NCBI GenBank assembly: GCA_963971405.1
Contig: OZ020491.1
Span: 29,501,019-29,565,018, forward strand
Reading direction: 5' to 3'
Source: Psococerastis gibbosa
Taxonomy: Eukaryota > Arthropoda > Insecta > Psocodea > Psocidae
Length of the DNA stretch: 64,000 nt
Shown: positions 1 through 12,200 of the stretch, piece by piece
Layout: every line of letters starts with the position of its first letter
How positions within the stretch are numbered: the first letter of the stretch is position 1
Position numbers and translations under genes: made by a program
The notes under the pieces: generated by a model
What the model was told of the DNA's origin: nothing
Seen by the model: the letters and a program-made list of their open reading frames with translations, nothing else
The model's database searches: none

Positions 1-14
1 TTCAGCCCCACCCC

Positions 15-118
15 TACAATGGGTAGCAGTGTGCCAACACCTGGATGGAAATTAGAAATGGAGCTGCCCTTGATACAAAAAGGTTCCAGAGTGGCACAGT
101 TGGGAGAGAACTGGACTG
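15..118. repeat. Short dispersed repeat, copy 1
   Basis: The stretch around the words 'ctacaatgggtagcagt' and 'gccaacacctggatg' recurs at about 1773-1855 in the same orientation, with small indels. No coding potential is seen. It is probably an end of an unclassified interspersed element. Confidence 0.5.
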
Positions 119-364
119 TTGATCGGTAGGTTTCTGTTCGATACTCGACTTAAAAATATGAAAATTCCCTTTCGGCTCTGGTCGATCAGGTGTTGGGAGA
201 TTCTTTTCAATAGCAGACCCCGCATTTCCTCTATGCTACCTACTCTATGCTCATATGTACTAAAAAATAAAAAAAAATGGCCTACGTCATTCTTTTCCCG
301 ACCACAACATCAACGCACAAAACACTCTTGTGTTCCGAACCACAACGACGACTATGAACACTTT

Positions 365-762
365 CTTAAGGCTGAGTGTTCAAAATGTTTTGTAAACAAG
401 AAATTTTGCTGATTTTTTGACGAAAATAATTTATTGCTCATTCCACAGATACAAAGACAACAAAGTGAACAGATAAAAAAACTCATAAAAAATCCAAGTT
501 ATCGCAGGAAGTTTATATTTTCTGAACTGAAATATTATTACCTTAAAAAAATTGGATAAAGAGCCTTGAACCCATTTTGTAGCACAGTTGTAAATCTGTA
601 AGGGAAATAGACAGCTTTCACAGAAAGCTCGTATTTTTTAAGATTTTTTCATCTGCTCCCTTCTATATCTTTGTGGCTGTGAAACGAGCAATTAATTAAT
701 TTCGTCCAAAAATTACGATAATTTCTTGTTTACAAAACATTTTGAGCACTCAGGCTTAAGTT
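365..762. mobile_element. Foldback MITE nested in R1
   Basis: Long terminal inverted repeats: 'ggctgagtgttcaaaatg' at the left is mirrored by its reverse complement at 740-760, and 'acaaagacaacaaag' type sequence is mirrored further in. The related element at 7100-7140 has no insertion here, giving an empty-site comparison. A TTAA-like palindrome flanks it. No transposase. Confidence 0.6.
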
Positions 763-1118
763 TTCACATTATTTTCACTTTGACTGAATGGTATCTTGAA
801 ATCGTTGATTTGTCGTAAAAAGTGGTAATTACCATCATCGTAGAAAATAGTACGGGCCTTCGGTCAAATTTATTTCATACCTCTATACCAATATTGGCAA
901 TACTAACTGAGATATGAATTATATAAACTTTTAATCGGCCACCATCTTGGAACAAAATGGCGTATCGTGCTGGTTAACAAACTGAATTATGACATTTGTA
1001 TGATCAATTTTTGTGCAAAGTTACATCAAAATCGGATAATATCTACGGAAGTTAGAGTGTTTTCTAAAATCGATGTATACGAACATACATACATATATGT
1101 ATATACAGTATGTATATA

Positions 1119-1299
1119 CAGTAGAATCCGTTTATTATGACTCCACCTATATTGACCAACCGCCTCTTATGACGTAATTACACAAGGAAGCTTGGTTTTC
1201 TTTAAGGCTTTGTATATATATACGCTTTATATGACATCTGCTTATTATGACGTGTTTGTCAATTCTCTTCGATGTCATAATAATAAACGGATTCTACTG
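1119..1299. mobile_element. pogo/Tigger-like MITE
   Basis: Terminal inverted repeats begin CAGTAGAATCCGTTTATTAT and end with the reverse complement ATAATAAACGGATTCTACTG; TA dinucleotides flank both sides. A CAGTAGAAYC terminus with TA target duplication is typical of pogo-type Tc1/mariner elements. At 181 bp it is non-autonomous. Confidence 0.75.
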
Positions 1300-1504
1300 T
1301 ATATATATATATGTAATATTTTGAACAGAGAGTGGTTTTAGGCTCGGGGGGTCTTGGAATGAAAAATTGTGAAGGGAATTTCCGGAAGTCGAACATTGGT
1401 TGCCGTCTCAATGAGTAAATGAATCTCTGCTGTTTTTGGGATGATAAATAAATTCAACCTGGACGAGTGAAGCCGTAAATGCTTTTCTATTAATCAATTA
1501 GTGA

Positions 1505-1580
1505 AATGAAATGAAAAAAAGGCTTTATATTAGGCGAGCTTTAGCCCCGAAGGGCTATTCTACCAGCTAACCTATTTACA
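1505..1580 (-). repeat. Short retroposon tail with (TTTCA)-type repeat
   Basis: The words 'ggcgagctttagccccgaag' and 'gggctattctaccagcta' recur in reverse orientation at 17960-18030, where they are followed by a long pentanucleotide array. This looks like the 3' end of a retroposed element with a simple-repeat tail. Confidence 0.5.
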
Positions 1581-1772
1581 GTTTAATTTAATTTTTATTT
1601 TGATGAATCTCCCTAAAAATCCATCTTCAACAAGCCTCGAACATCGGCCTACCGGCTCATACCAATAAGCCAGTTCTCTACCAACTGCACTATCCTAATA
1701 CCTGAACATGATAATGATAATGTACCATAAATCTGTGGCGCCCACGTTTAGGTATCAGATACAGCCGTAAAG

Positions 1773-1860
1773 GCAGCCCCTCCCCTACAATGGGTAGCAG
1801 TATGCCAAATGCCAACACCTGGATGCAAATGCAGCTGCCCTTCATACAAAGTGTCTGGGT
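1773..1860. repeat. Short dispersed repeat, copy 2
   Basis: Second copy of the sequence at 15-118, containing the same 'ctacaatgggtagcagt' and 'gccaacacctggatg' words. Confidence 0.5.
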
Positions 1861-2039
1861 TTAGTGCAAAAGTAGGTTTAATTGGCAAACTTTCCCTTGT
1901 GGGTCTTATGGTAACACTTTGGCAACTATTATGTGTCGATCCGCCTTCCTCCTACAGTAAAGGTCTAATAAAAGTCATTGGAAGGCTCCTGTGTAGCCAT
2001 CAGAGGCGGACGCAGCGCCCGGCACTGCGGGCAATTGCC

Positions 2040-2260
2040 CCCCCCCCCGCCCCCCCTTTGGACAGCAGTTATATTCTTTGCCTCTAAAATCTATGTGTTA
2101 CTGCACTCAAAATGCGAAAATGCGCAAAACCTCACTATTTCAGCCATATTTTTCAATATATTTCTCCCGGGGAAGACCCCCGGGCCCCCCTCATCCGCCA
2201 CTATATTGATTCTTTGTAATATATAAGCCATATTGCACTCAAAATGCGTAATACCCCAAT
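2040..2260. repeat. Poly-C tract and 'agacccccgggcccccc' repeat
   Basis: A C-run is followed by a unit containing 'gcgcaaaacctcactatt' and 'agacccccgggcccccctc'. The same unit forms a tandem cluster at 62640-63520. No gene is seen between 1860 and 2490. Confidence 0.5.
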
Positions 2261-2490
2261 ATTTTAGACCTCTGGCTCCTGAGCAACTTTCATGAAAGTG
2301 GGTGGAGAGGCGCCAAATTATACATCTTCGGAAACCTATCGTTACGCCACTGACAAGTGCCTTCCCCTTTTATGAGGTCTGGGACCGCCTCTGGTAGCCA
2401 TGCTGGTAAAACTGGATGCGCTATGAATCGGAAGTCCGGCGCTGGAGGCTTCAGACAAAGAAGTATATGTTTTCGCACACAAGTAGAGAT

Positions 2491-3485
2491 CCGGTCCGAG
2501 TTTACTCGAACATGCTTTACTATTTATCCATTAGTAGATAGACAATATGAGTAATTTTATAGTAAATAATTTTCCTATGGTTTAATTTCGGATCCCTCGA
2601 TATTTATGGCCGTACTGCCGTAGCCTGGAATTTTGGAAATTGATATGGCCTTGGATACCCCCTATCCAAAAGCACTGAATTGATCGATGGAATAGCATAT
2701 TCTAGAACGGGGAGACCAATACATTATAACATAGTAATAATGGCAGGGCACGCAATGTATTGGAGCGTGCGTTTTCCATAATTTCTTCAAAAAATAATTT
2801 TTTTCACAAAACCAATTTTTTTTTTTTTTTTTTTTGGATGCAACCTGATCGGTTTTGTTACTCTATTTAACAACTAAAACACACCTGAAGGTAAAAATCA
2901 TTGATAGAAAAGTTCCGCGTAAAAATATTAATTTATAATTATATTTTTCATGAAAATTGAGTAATTTTTATTCTATACCCCCATAAGAAAACTGAAAAGG
3001 GTGCAAGCGACCCACCGCGTTTTGTTAACATTAATAACGACTACAATATACAGTATGTGAATTTTAAAAAAAAATAATTGGAGCCGTTTCTTAGAAATAA
3101 TTTTTTTAGACGTTTGTTTTAGAGTTTTTTGAGAATAAAACCCCTTAAAATTAAGTTAGACCAAAATAAATAAAATTTCCCGAGGCATGATTTTGGAAAA
3201 TCTGCATGCTGAATTTCATCAAAACTCACCGAGTAGTTTGCCCACAAATCGACAGACAGACAAACAGACAGACATTTTTTGTGAATCTACAGGCCAAATT
3301 TAATAAACAATCGACCGTGTAGTTTGCCCGAAAATCGATGAACAGAGAACAGATAGACATTTCGTAAAAACCACTTTTTTGGGTTCATGCGACCTCAAAA
3401 CGTGTAACTCCGTTGAAATCTCGGAGTCGAAAATTTTGACCATCACAAAGCTTTCCTTATACTAGGCCTACGTATAAATTGGAAA
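2491..3485 (+). repeat. Dispersed element R2, copy 1
   Basis: Starts 'ccggtccgagtttactcgaa' and ends in 'ctttccttatactaggcc'. Two other near full copies lie at 20117-20926 (reverse) and 42289-43115 (forward), and a fragment at 17581-17712. All share 'gatagaaaagtt', a (CAGA)n run and 'gttcatgcgacctcaaaa'-type sequence. No protein family is recognised, so this is an unclassified interspersed repeat of about 0.8-1 kb. Confidence 0.65.
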
Positions 3486-3490
3486 GCTTA

Positions 3491-3873
3491 GGCGCCCTTT
3501 CCACCGACCGGCTAGGGCTATTTACAAATACGGTGACGTGGTAGCAGACATTCAAGACTTAGGCGGGGTTTCCACCGACCTCGCATTGCAGAATTGACGG
3601 AAATGTTTATTTTCCTCTATGCCATAGTTAAAATTGATCAATGATCATACAATAAAATCACAAACAAACAAACTAAAATTTAAAAATGGCGTTATGGGAT
3701 ATGTTAAGTACAAACATTTTAATAGATTTCTATAAAAAGAAAAATTCTAATTTCCGTCAATGTCATTTGCATTCTGCAATGCGAGGTCGGTGGAAACGTC
3801 ACCTAAGTCTTGAATGTCTGCTACCACGTCACCGATTTTGTAAGTAGCCCTAGCCGGTCGATGGAATCCCCGC
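3491..3873. mobile_element. Composite GGCG...TTCCAC palindromic MITE (a)
   Basis: Outer inverted repeats start GGCGCCCTTTCCACCGACC and carry 'acggtgacgtggtagcagac'; an inner inverted repeat pair 'ggcggggtttccaccgacct' lies inside. Flanked by TTA on both sides ('gctta' left, 'cgccttaa' right), as in PIF/Harbinger-type elements. Non-coding. Confidence 0.75.
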
Positions 3874-4247
3874 CTTAAACGCAGTGCCCAAAAAATCGCG
3901 CTGTAATCTAAACAGGCTTATCAAACCTTAGGGCTTAGGCTCATTATAAATTTCTAAGACACCCGTGTTACCCGGTGTGACTGTTAAGGTATCCTTAATG
4001 ATTCTTGGCTCATGTACAAGAATACTGATTAATCGAATCGAAATTTATGGCTCTCGATTAGAGCGATATTTCAACACGAGGTAACGACATATTTATTGCC
4101 ATATTACGATTATCTACGAGCTTGAGTTTGTGATTGAAATTTAATCTTTTAAGTAGTCCAACACCAGTGTAATTTACATACTAATTTATAATAAATGCAT
4201 TTACTATGCTTGAGGGGATGATTGAAGCGTCAAAAGTCAGTGTCGAA

Positions 4248-4540
4248 TAGGGACGCCGAGTTTTAAAAATTCTGGGGGAAGGGGGGCAGGAATTCGGTAC
4301 TCTGGAAAGTATTAAGAAAATGTATTGCTAAATGGTTACTTAAAATTAGCTAGAATGCAGAAAACGTTGACCGACGTACACTCGCTCCTTCTATAAGATT
4401 ATTCACTAAAGTTTATATCGAGGTTTTGTGCCTCTTCATTGTGAATGCCCTTTGCTTCTGGGGGGGGGGCGCTGCCCCCAAGAAACTAGTCAGCGAGGGC
4501 AAGACGGACCGTGCCCCCCCCCCCCAAGTCGGCGTCCCTG
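4248..4540. mobile_element. hAT-type MITE with poly-G/C ends
   Basis: Ends TAGGGACGCCGA and CGGCGTCCCTG are inverted repeats. The 8 bp GTGTCGAA occurs directly on each side (4240-4247 and 4541-4548), the duplication length of hAT transposons. It holds G-runs near 4274 and C-runs near 4517. Confidence 0.65.
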
Positions 4541-4589
4541 GTGTCGAATATAACTGCATGTGCACTAGTGGAAGGTGGCGGATTCTTCT

Positions 4590-4720
4590 TCTGAGGTCAC
4601 AATCTTAACGATTGGTTGGCAGCAACTCCCTGCATATCATCCTCCAGCTCTCTCGGTCCTGCACCTTGCTCTTCTGGTCATTGTACGTTCTTCATCCCTA
4701 AGTTGATCCATAAATTCCTT
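4590..4720 (-). mobile_element. Non-LTR retrotransposon 3' fragment
   Basis: The words 'gaggtcacaatct', 'aacgattggttg' and 'cctccagctctctcggtcct' are shared with 30060-30160, which adjoins a recognisable reverse transcriptase remnant on the minus strand. Short and decayed. Confidence 0.45.
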
Positions 4721-5364
4721 ATTCCTTCTGTGGCAGATACTGTATAGATTAGTCTGACTCAATCCGACGAGGAGAGAGGGGGGGGGGGGAGCTGGAACGA
4801 CTATTAAACAGTGATGTCATGATGATGGTCATGTCGTAACTTATTTAATTTTATTATTAATATTATTATTATTATTATTATTAGCAGTATTCCGGTAAAA
4901 ACTATTATTTTCTTTAATGTTGTATTGTTTTATTTCTATTAAATGCTCCCAGTGCTGGGGGTACCGGCTGGGAAAAAAAAAGCCATTTCATTATACATAT
5001 AATTTTACATCAATATATAACAATATATAATATTATAAATAATAAATATATATAAATGCATCCTTCAGAGTTCAGAAGGATCTCACTCATTGCAGAAAGC
5101 TAGAGTGAGTACTATACAATGGTTTATTATTATTAACTATATTTATATATCTTGCAGTGCCACTGCACTATGATCGCTCGATAAGCGGAAGCTTGAGCGT
5201 GATAATGCTGATTAATAAACAAATTGTTGTTCTCAATATATGCACCTTGTCCGGGGTTACCGGTCAAGAAAAAAAAGTGAAGTGAAGTGATTATTTGCAT
5301 GCAAACAATTCAATGAATGTATCCAAATAACCTCTTCTGGTAATACCTGTGTCGGGTTACGACT

Positions 5365-5745
5365 GGTCACCGATCGCATGGTGTGTAGAGACCCGCTCGC
5401 ACAAGTACGAACAAGCTACCACTATGCCATTCTTTAAATGGTTTCTTTTCGTTCTGTATGCACCAACCAGAATTGTTTGGCACGCTTACGGGCCACGGCC
5501 ACTTCAACAAACACATGCATAGGGTTGGCGTGAAAAACGACAGTAGATGCAGACTGTGTGAAGTTGAAGAAGAAACAGCTGAACACATTCTCTTTGAATG
5601 TGAAGCGCTGGGACAAACTCGATACCAAACTCTTGGCCACCCTAGGTCTGAAGAGGAAACCATCCGATCTAATCCCATCACAAAAACACTAGAATTTATC
5701 AAAAAGACTGGTGTTATAAGATGGGCGTAGACGGCAAACGTGGAA
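5365..5745 (+). mobile_element. Non-LTR retrotransposon C-terminal fragment
   Basis: The + strand frame at 5458-5730 reads LTGHGHFNKHMHRVGV, then the zinc-like motif CRLCEVEEETAEHILFEC. This C-x2-C...H...C signature closes ORF2 of Jockey/CR1/R1-like LINEs. The N-terminal RT is missing; it is a 3' truncated relic. Confidence 0.75.
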
Positions 5746-6100
5746 GCAAAAGACCTTCTAGGTCGACGCTTATAGGAACTCAAATGAGTAGGCCCCACGA
5801 AGGAAAAAAAAAAAACAGAATTGTTCGAAATAAATATTAATTGACTAAATATCGTTTGTATCGGATCTAGAAAGAAGAAGAAGCCATGAAAATTGTCTAT
5901 GTTTTGCAGCATTTGAGAGTATTTCAGGTGTTTTAACTTAACACATTAACCCATCTAGTGTCCAATAATTTGAGAATTTGAAAATTGTTATGTTAGTCCT
6001 CACTGGTAGACCTTACAATTATTGTGCATTAATTGTTTTTTTTTAATTCTATAAACGTTTCATTCATGATTAATTAATTAATAATTTTTTTATGTTACAG

Positions 6101-6235
6101 GCGCATTTATAGTACCATACATAATAGCTCTAATACTGTGTGGAATTCCAATACTGTACATGGAAATTTCAATTGGACAATTCACCCGAAGAGGTCCGAT
6201 AGGTGCCATCGGAAAATTATGCCCAATTTTTAAAG
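6101..6235 (+). CDS. SLC6 exon: TM2
   Basis: Acceptor 'tatgttacag', donor 'gtaggt'. Encodes [20 protein letters not shown] then [11 protein letters not shown], the second membrane helix and following conserved loop. It starts in phase 2, so an upstream exon must end with a lone G, as expected after the conserved NGGG of TM1. Confidence 0.88.
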
Positions 6236-9200
6236 GTAGGTACATCATAATAATTAATTATCTTGCCCCATGGTAAGGCTTGAATCCAAAAAGTTAAACA
6301 AAAATTTAAAAAATTCGTTTCGATACCTTTTTTGGGCGCGAAGCCGCAGTTGTAGGCTGTGGCATATGTGCCAAGACTAAAGCATTTACGTAATTAGCAT
6401 TTTCGAGGAAATAAAACAAATTGAAAGAAAAAATCCCTTTCGGCTCAGGCCGATCAGGTGTAGGGAGATTCCGCAGACCCTGATTTTCCTCTATGCTCTA
6501 TACAAGGGCGGATTTTGCCTCCAATTTAGGGGGGGGGGGTTCAGCAGGCAGGTTCAGTGGATTATAATATTAAAAAACATCATTATTTTTAATTCCCACT
6601 GTAAACTCATTGTTATCTAGTGTAAGTTCATTTTATTTTGGGATGGGGGAGGTGGTCCTGACCCTCTGACCCCCCCCCCCCTTAAATTCCTACGCTATGT
6701 ATGTAATAAAAAATAAAAAAAATACTTCATTATTTTCCCGATCACAACATCAACCAGGCGGGTGGTTCTCGCCATATGCCCAATGCAACAAAATCGTGCC
6801 CTCAATGTCTCGCTAGCCTTAGAGAAATTTGGTTTGCACGGCAAAATTCGCAGAAGGAAATCAACTCTAATGTGTGCACTGGCATTAATTTAATTTAAAA
6901 ATCACTTTGGACCGTTTTTATAGTTATTTCATGCTTTTTCACATTTTTTAAAGTTTATTTTATGCATACTGCAAACTCTTGCCGTGCAAAGGGTGGTGGC
7001 CTTGGGGCACGCACTTGGTGAATGGTGGTAGCTATTCATATATATATATATATATATATATATAGATCAATGACATCAACACACAAAACACTATTGTGTT
7101 CCAAAAAATTACAACTATGAACTTCAACTTATTAAATTATTTTTACTTTGACTGGGCGTCATCTTGAAATCGTTGATTTGTCGTAAAAAGTGTTGATAAC
7201 CATTATCGTAGATAATAATACGGGCTTTCAGTCAAATTTTAATTCATTCCTCTGCGACCAATATTAACTGAGATATGAATTATATAAGGTGTCAATCGGC
7301 CGCAATCTTGTAACTAAATAGTGGATCTATCTGGTTAACGAACTCGATCAAGACATTTGTGTGATCAATTTTTGTACCAAGTTTCATCAAAATCAGATAA
7401 TATTGACGGAAGTTAGAGTGTTTCCTAAAATCGATGTATATATATATATAAATATAATTTTGAACGGAGGGTGGTTTTAGGCTCAGGGGGTCATGAAATG
7501 AAAAGTTGTGAAGAAATTTTCTGAAAGTCGAACATTGGTCGCCATCTCAATAGGTAGATGAATCTCCCTAAAATTTAATAAATAAACAAATAATTGAAAG
7601 TACTGTTTTTTTTTCAGAGAATAACAATATTTTTAAAAACACACTCTAGTGCGAAAATTCGAATATTTTAATGTAGTACATATGTAAGGCGCCCATTCCA
7701 TATACGTCAATCGTCAATGAAAAATTGAATTATGACGTTTTAGCAGACATTAAAGACATACTAAAAATTCTGCTACCACGTCAATTTACGTCATTTTGAC
7801 GTCATTTTTCAATTTTTCATTGACGATTGACGTTGGTAGAATCTGCGCCTTAGCAGTTCGAATTTATACAGAGTTTCGGACTGTTCTTTTGTCAATGTAT
7901 ATGTTTAAATCTGCACTGCAAGCATGGGTACCTTAAAGTTTCTGAGGTTCTAAACATCCACCTACCCCCCCCCCCCCCCTGGAGTTTGACAATTAGGGAC
8001 ATGGAACACATGCATGGGATACTAAGACCCCCCCCCCCCCGGTATTTTGGCTATCTACGCCAATGGGCTAAATTAAATTAAACTACTTCGGTGGCAAGGC
8101 TTGTACTCGTACTTGTGCGAGGCTCCACACACCTTGCAGTCGGAGACGTATCGTAACTCGACACTACTACCTAATATGAATGAATATATTTTAGTACGAT
8201 ACAATGAGACAATATACAATATAATAACAATTTATAAAAATCACGCCACTGGGCAAATGCCCGAGTGTGGCCTACATCCGTTAACACAACGAAATAATCA
8301 GTAAAAGTTTGCTAGCTAGGCTACAATAAAATAAGTATACTCATGTTTAATTTTGTTTTTCGCACGTATATTGTTTGTTATAAATCGACTTTACAAAGTA
8401 TCAAATGTCAAAAACATCACGCTCTTTAACGACTTTAACATAACTAGATATTTCCTTTTTTATGATATATGGACTTCTTTATGATATGGTAATAATAATA
8501 GGTGGCTTATTGCGGCGATTGAAGGGGTTAATCGGATACATTCATTAAATTGTTTGTATGCCATTTAACCTTCATTTTTTGAAGAAGAAAAAAAATGTTA
8601 CAGTGAAAAAAGACGTAAAAAATTAGCGCTTGTCTAATCCTGCGTGTGTACCGAGCTTTAATCTCCACGGCAAAGGCTATTCTACTTATGGGGAAAACCT
8701 TTCGACCCATACGCGTATTTTCTTGGTCAGCAATAAAGGAATCAATACAAATCAGATCTGAATATCTTTTCCGCCAGCCAGAACAGAAATTCGTATTGAC
8801 CCAGAATAGTTTTCCAAAAAGGAACTGTACACAGAAGAGGGCTCGATTGTGTTCAAGAAGGCGTAATAAATGGAAGTATATGAGAGGGGATGAGAGGAGG
8901 GGCAGAAAGGTTCGGAGGGGTTGAAGAGAAACGGGAGAAGGAGGGGGGTTCACTCATTTTCTTTCAACAGATGTTTGTCGATTGGAAAAATTGGTTTCCG
9001 GACTACATACAGAGACAGATGTGGAAATAAAATTGTACACGTACCGTGCCTATTACTTATTTCTCCGCCAATATTCCTCTTTAAACGCTGTGAATTTATT
9101 TTTGGCCCACTTGCAATTTCCCCAAACGATTTAGCCCGTTTTCACCTATACTTAACAAAAATAGAATAGAATAGAAAAACCGTGTATTTCTCGATAAAAA

Positions 9201-12200
9201 ATATATATGCATAAAATTACAGGCTGTGCCCCCTCAAGCCGGAGCGTGGGAGGGTGGTACATATGTTGTTTGTTGTTTCTAACGCCTGCTTTCAGCATTT
9301 CTGCTTTTTAAGCAACCCTGTCAGCCTGGCGGGGGGAGTGAGTCTGTTTGTTAACTTGAGGCACCTTAAGGGCAGACTCTTTCACCTCGGGGAAAGGGGA
9401 GTTGACTGACAGGGTGGACCTCCTGATTATAGTGGATTCCGAACCATGGTACATATACACAGTATATCTATATAACATACCGTAATACACCTTTGCAAAT
9501 ATTAACAGCAGATTAATTATTGTAGAAAATAGTAGGAATAAATTTTTGGGCTCTGGATCAAAACGAAAGATAACAATTTCAAGTTCGGGGAACTTTGGGT
9601 TATTTAGACCTCCGGCACTCCAGAAGAGCGCACGAAGATCGTCGCCAGAGTCCTCATAAGAACTGTCAGTCACTGTCTCTGGCGTGACGCTGTAGAAAGA
9701 CGACCGCGATAACGCCGATAACTCGTCTAGTCTAGGGCTCTATATTAGACAGGTATTGTCATCCGCCATGTTGTATCCATGATAAGTCTTGTGTATAAGC
9801 CAAGCATTGGGTGTTCACCTATTTATTTTTTGAAATTTATCGTTGTTTATTTATTTTTATTTAAAAAACGTGCTACCAAGTAGGGAAGTGTATAATAAAA
9901 AATTACTAAGACGTGTATTAGTTTTTTTTCAATTTTTTACTTTTCTTACAATACTTACCATATAGGAAATATGGGATACAACATGGCGGATGACAATACC
10001 CGGGTATATAGTGCCTTAGTCTAGTCACAACAAACACTTGCACTTGTGTATATCCCCACGTACATAACACGGAAGCGAGCTATGCCATCCCCCTTTGGAA
10101 CAAGAAATTATTTACGTATCACTCCATGTTGTTTTATCAAAAATTTGGATTCCTCCTTGTGAAAACTGTCTACTCTTTACATAGACCGATAATGTACAGT
10201 AACAGTATTCTCATATTTAACTTATAATGAATGAAACATCGACCATTACACACATTTTTTCAATAAGGGGTTGTCTATTAGTCACGTGATGTTTTTTTTT
10301 TAATATAATTTTTACCCCTCCCTCCCCCTTGTTGGTGACACGTCGTGAGGTTTAAGACTACCCCCCCCCCCGCCCCCATTTTTAAATACAGGTATAAAAT
10401 AGAATATAATTTTCTAGAATAAAATTAAGGACCATGATAAAAATATCTACACAGTGAGGACTTCGTTTGTCGCCTGGCAACGGCGAGTCACGGTCACACT
10501 ACACACCGCTTTTCGGTTTAGAAATCACGTGTACCCCCTTGTGATATCTTACTATATACCCCGCCCCGCCCCCTTGTGATATATCGTGATTTTTTGCCAA
10601 ACCCCCCCCCCCCCCCCCTTTCAAACCTCACGTGATTAATGGGCAGCCCCTAATAATAACAATAAACAAACAAAAGATAAAACCTATAAACATTCTTCAC
10701 AACCTTACTTTGTTCAGGTGTTGGCCTAAGCAGCGTTATCATATCTTTCATCATGTCAACATATTACAACATCATAATCGCCTACAGTCTCTTCTACTTC
10801 TTCTCCGCATTCAAAGCCAGTCCGCCTTGGAGTGGCTGCGGCCACGTCTGGAACTCCCTGGCTTGCTGGACACCACCCAAGGAGGGAGACGATTTCACTA
10901 TCGCGCGCCCCAATAGCACTAGGACGTCGTCTCAGGAGTTTTTTGAGTGAGTATAGCCCAGGCGCCCATTCCATTGACCGGCTAGGGCTATTTCCAACAA
11001 CGGTGACGTGGTAGCAGACATTCAAGACTTAGGTGGCGTTTCCACCGATCTCGCATTGCAGAATGCAAATGACATTGACGGAAATTAGAATTTTTCTTTT
11101 TATAGAAATCTATTAAAATGTTTGTACTTAACATATCCCATGACGCCATTTTTTAATTTTAGTTTGTTTGTTTGTGATTTTATTGTATGATCATTGATCA
11201 ATTTTAACTATGGCATAGAGGAAAATAAACATTTCCGTCAATTCTGCAATGCGAGGTCGGTGGAAACGCCACCAAAGTCTTGAGTGTCTGCTACCACGTC
11301 ACCGTTTTGGAAATAGCCCTAGCCGGTCAATGGAATGGGCACCTCAGCAGAGACTGCAGCAAGAGAAGAATCTAAATCTAACGGAAAACATATCGGGCGT
11401 CGCATGATTTTCTCTATATACCTACGTAGTTTAAGCAACAACTAATGTTTTTGGTTTTCCTGGCTTTTTTGATATCCAGTTTATACCTAGGTATAGTAAA
11501 TATATACAGCCGATCATAGTACCATTTACCATATAACCCATTTGAAGCTGCAGAAAAATATAGCAACAAAAGAATAGACTGATTTACGGTCCCTCAGCAA
11601 AGTCTATACGGATATAGAAACGGGGCTCAAATAAACTGTAGGGAGCCATGCCGTTTTACATTCAAATTAAACTCTCCCGAAGTAATGGGGGCCAGGCTTC
11701 ATAGCTGTTTACCGCCCAACATGAGTACCTTGGAAAACAAAGCTTTCAGAAATGCGCTCAGAAGGGAACTATTGGATATAGCTAGGTAGTTGTCCATACT
11801 CTGTCGGACAATTTTTTTTAGAAATAAGCCTGGCTAAACTAGCCTACTAATCCGCTAACTTACTAACTAATTGTGTTTTTTTTGTTTTATGACAGGTGTA
11901 GCATATAGGTACTTGTTTTTTACGAAACGAATACTGCGACTATTTGCCACGGAGAATATCGCAATTAATAATAGCGCCAACGGCCTTACCATGTTGATTC
12001 CATTAGAGCAGAGTATGTTTCAAACTGCGGCAACTTGGTAGTGTGCACAGCGTTGGCAGGGGAACATGGTGGGACATGATAACGCGCTTAGGCAGTATAA
12101 GTCGAGTCCTGGTCACCTCCGATTTAATCGTGTGACTTTACCATGTTCCCCAAGTGGTTCGGAATCCACTATAATCAGGAGGTCCACCCTGTTAGTCAAC

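Larger units (their letters stand above)
150..1440 (+). repeat. Dispersed element R1, copy 1, with two nested insertions
   Basis: The segment matches 6430-7580 block by block: 'tccctttcggctc' near the start, 'cgttgatttgtcgtaaaaag' in the middle, and 'gtggttttaggctc' followed by 'gtcgaacattggt' at the end. A reversed fragment of the same end lies at 46418-46530. Copy 1 is longer because a foldback element (365-762) and a pogo-like MITE (1119-1299) are inserted; copy 2 lacks both. No open reading frame of a known family is visible, so the class is unknown. Confidence 0.6.

Noticed and set aside
5367-5912. 181-residue minus-strand frame
   Set aside because: Antisense to the LINE C-terminal fragment on the + strand; low-complexity composition.
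8528-8953. 141-residue minus-strand frame and overlapping + frames at 8646-9169
   Set aside because: No family resemblance, no splice context, overlapping frames on both strands.
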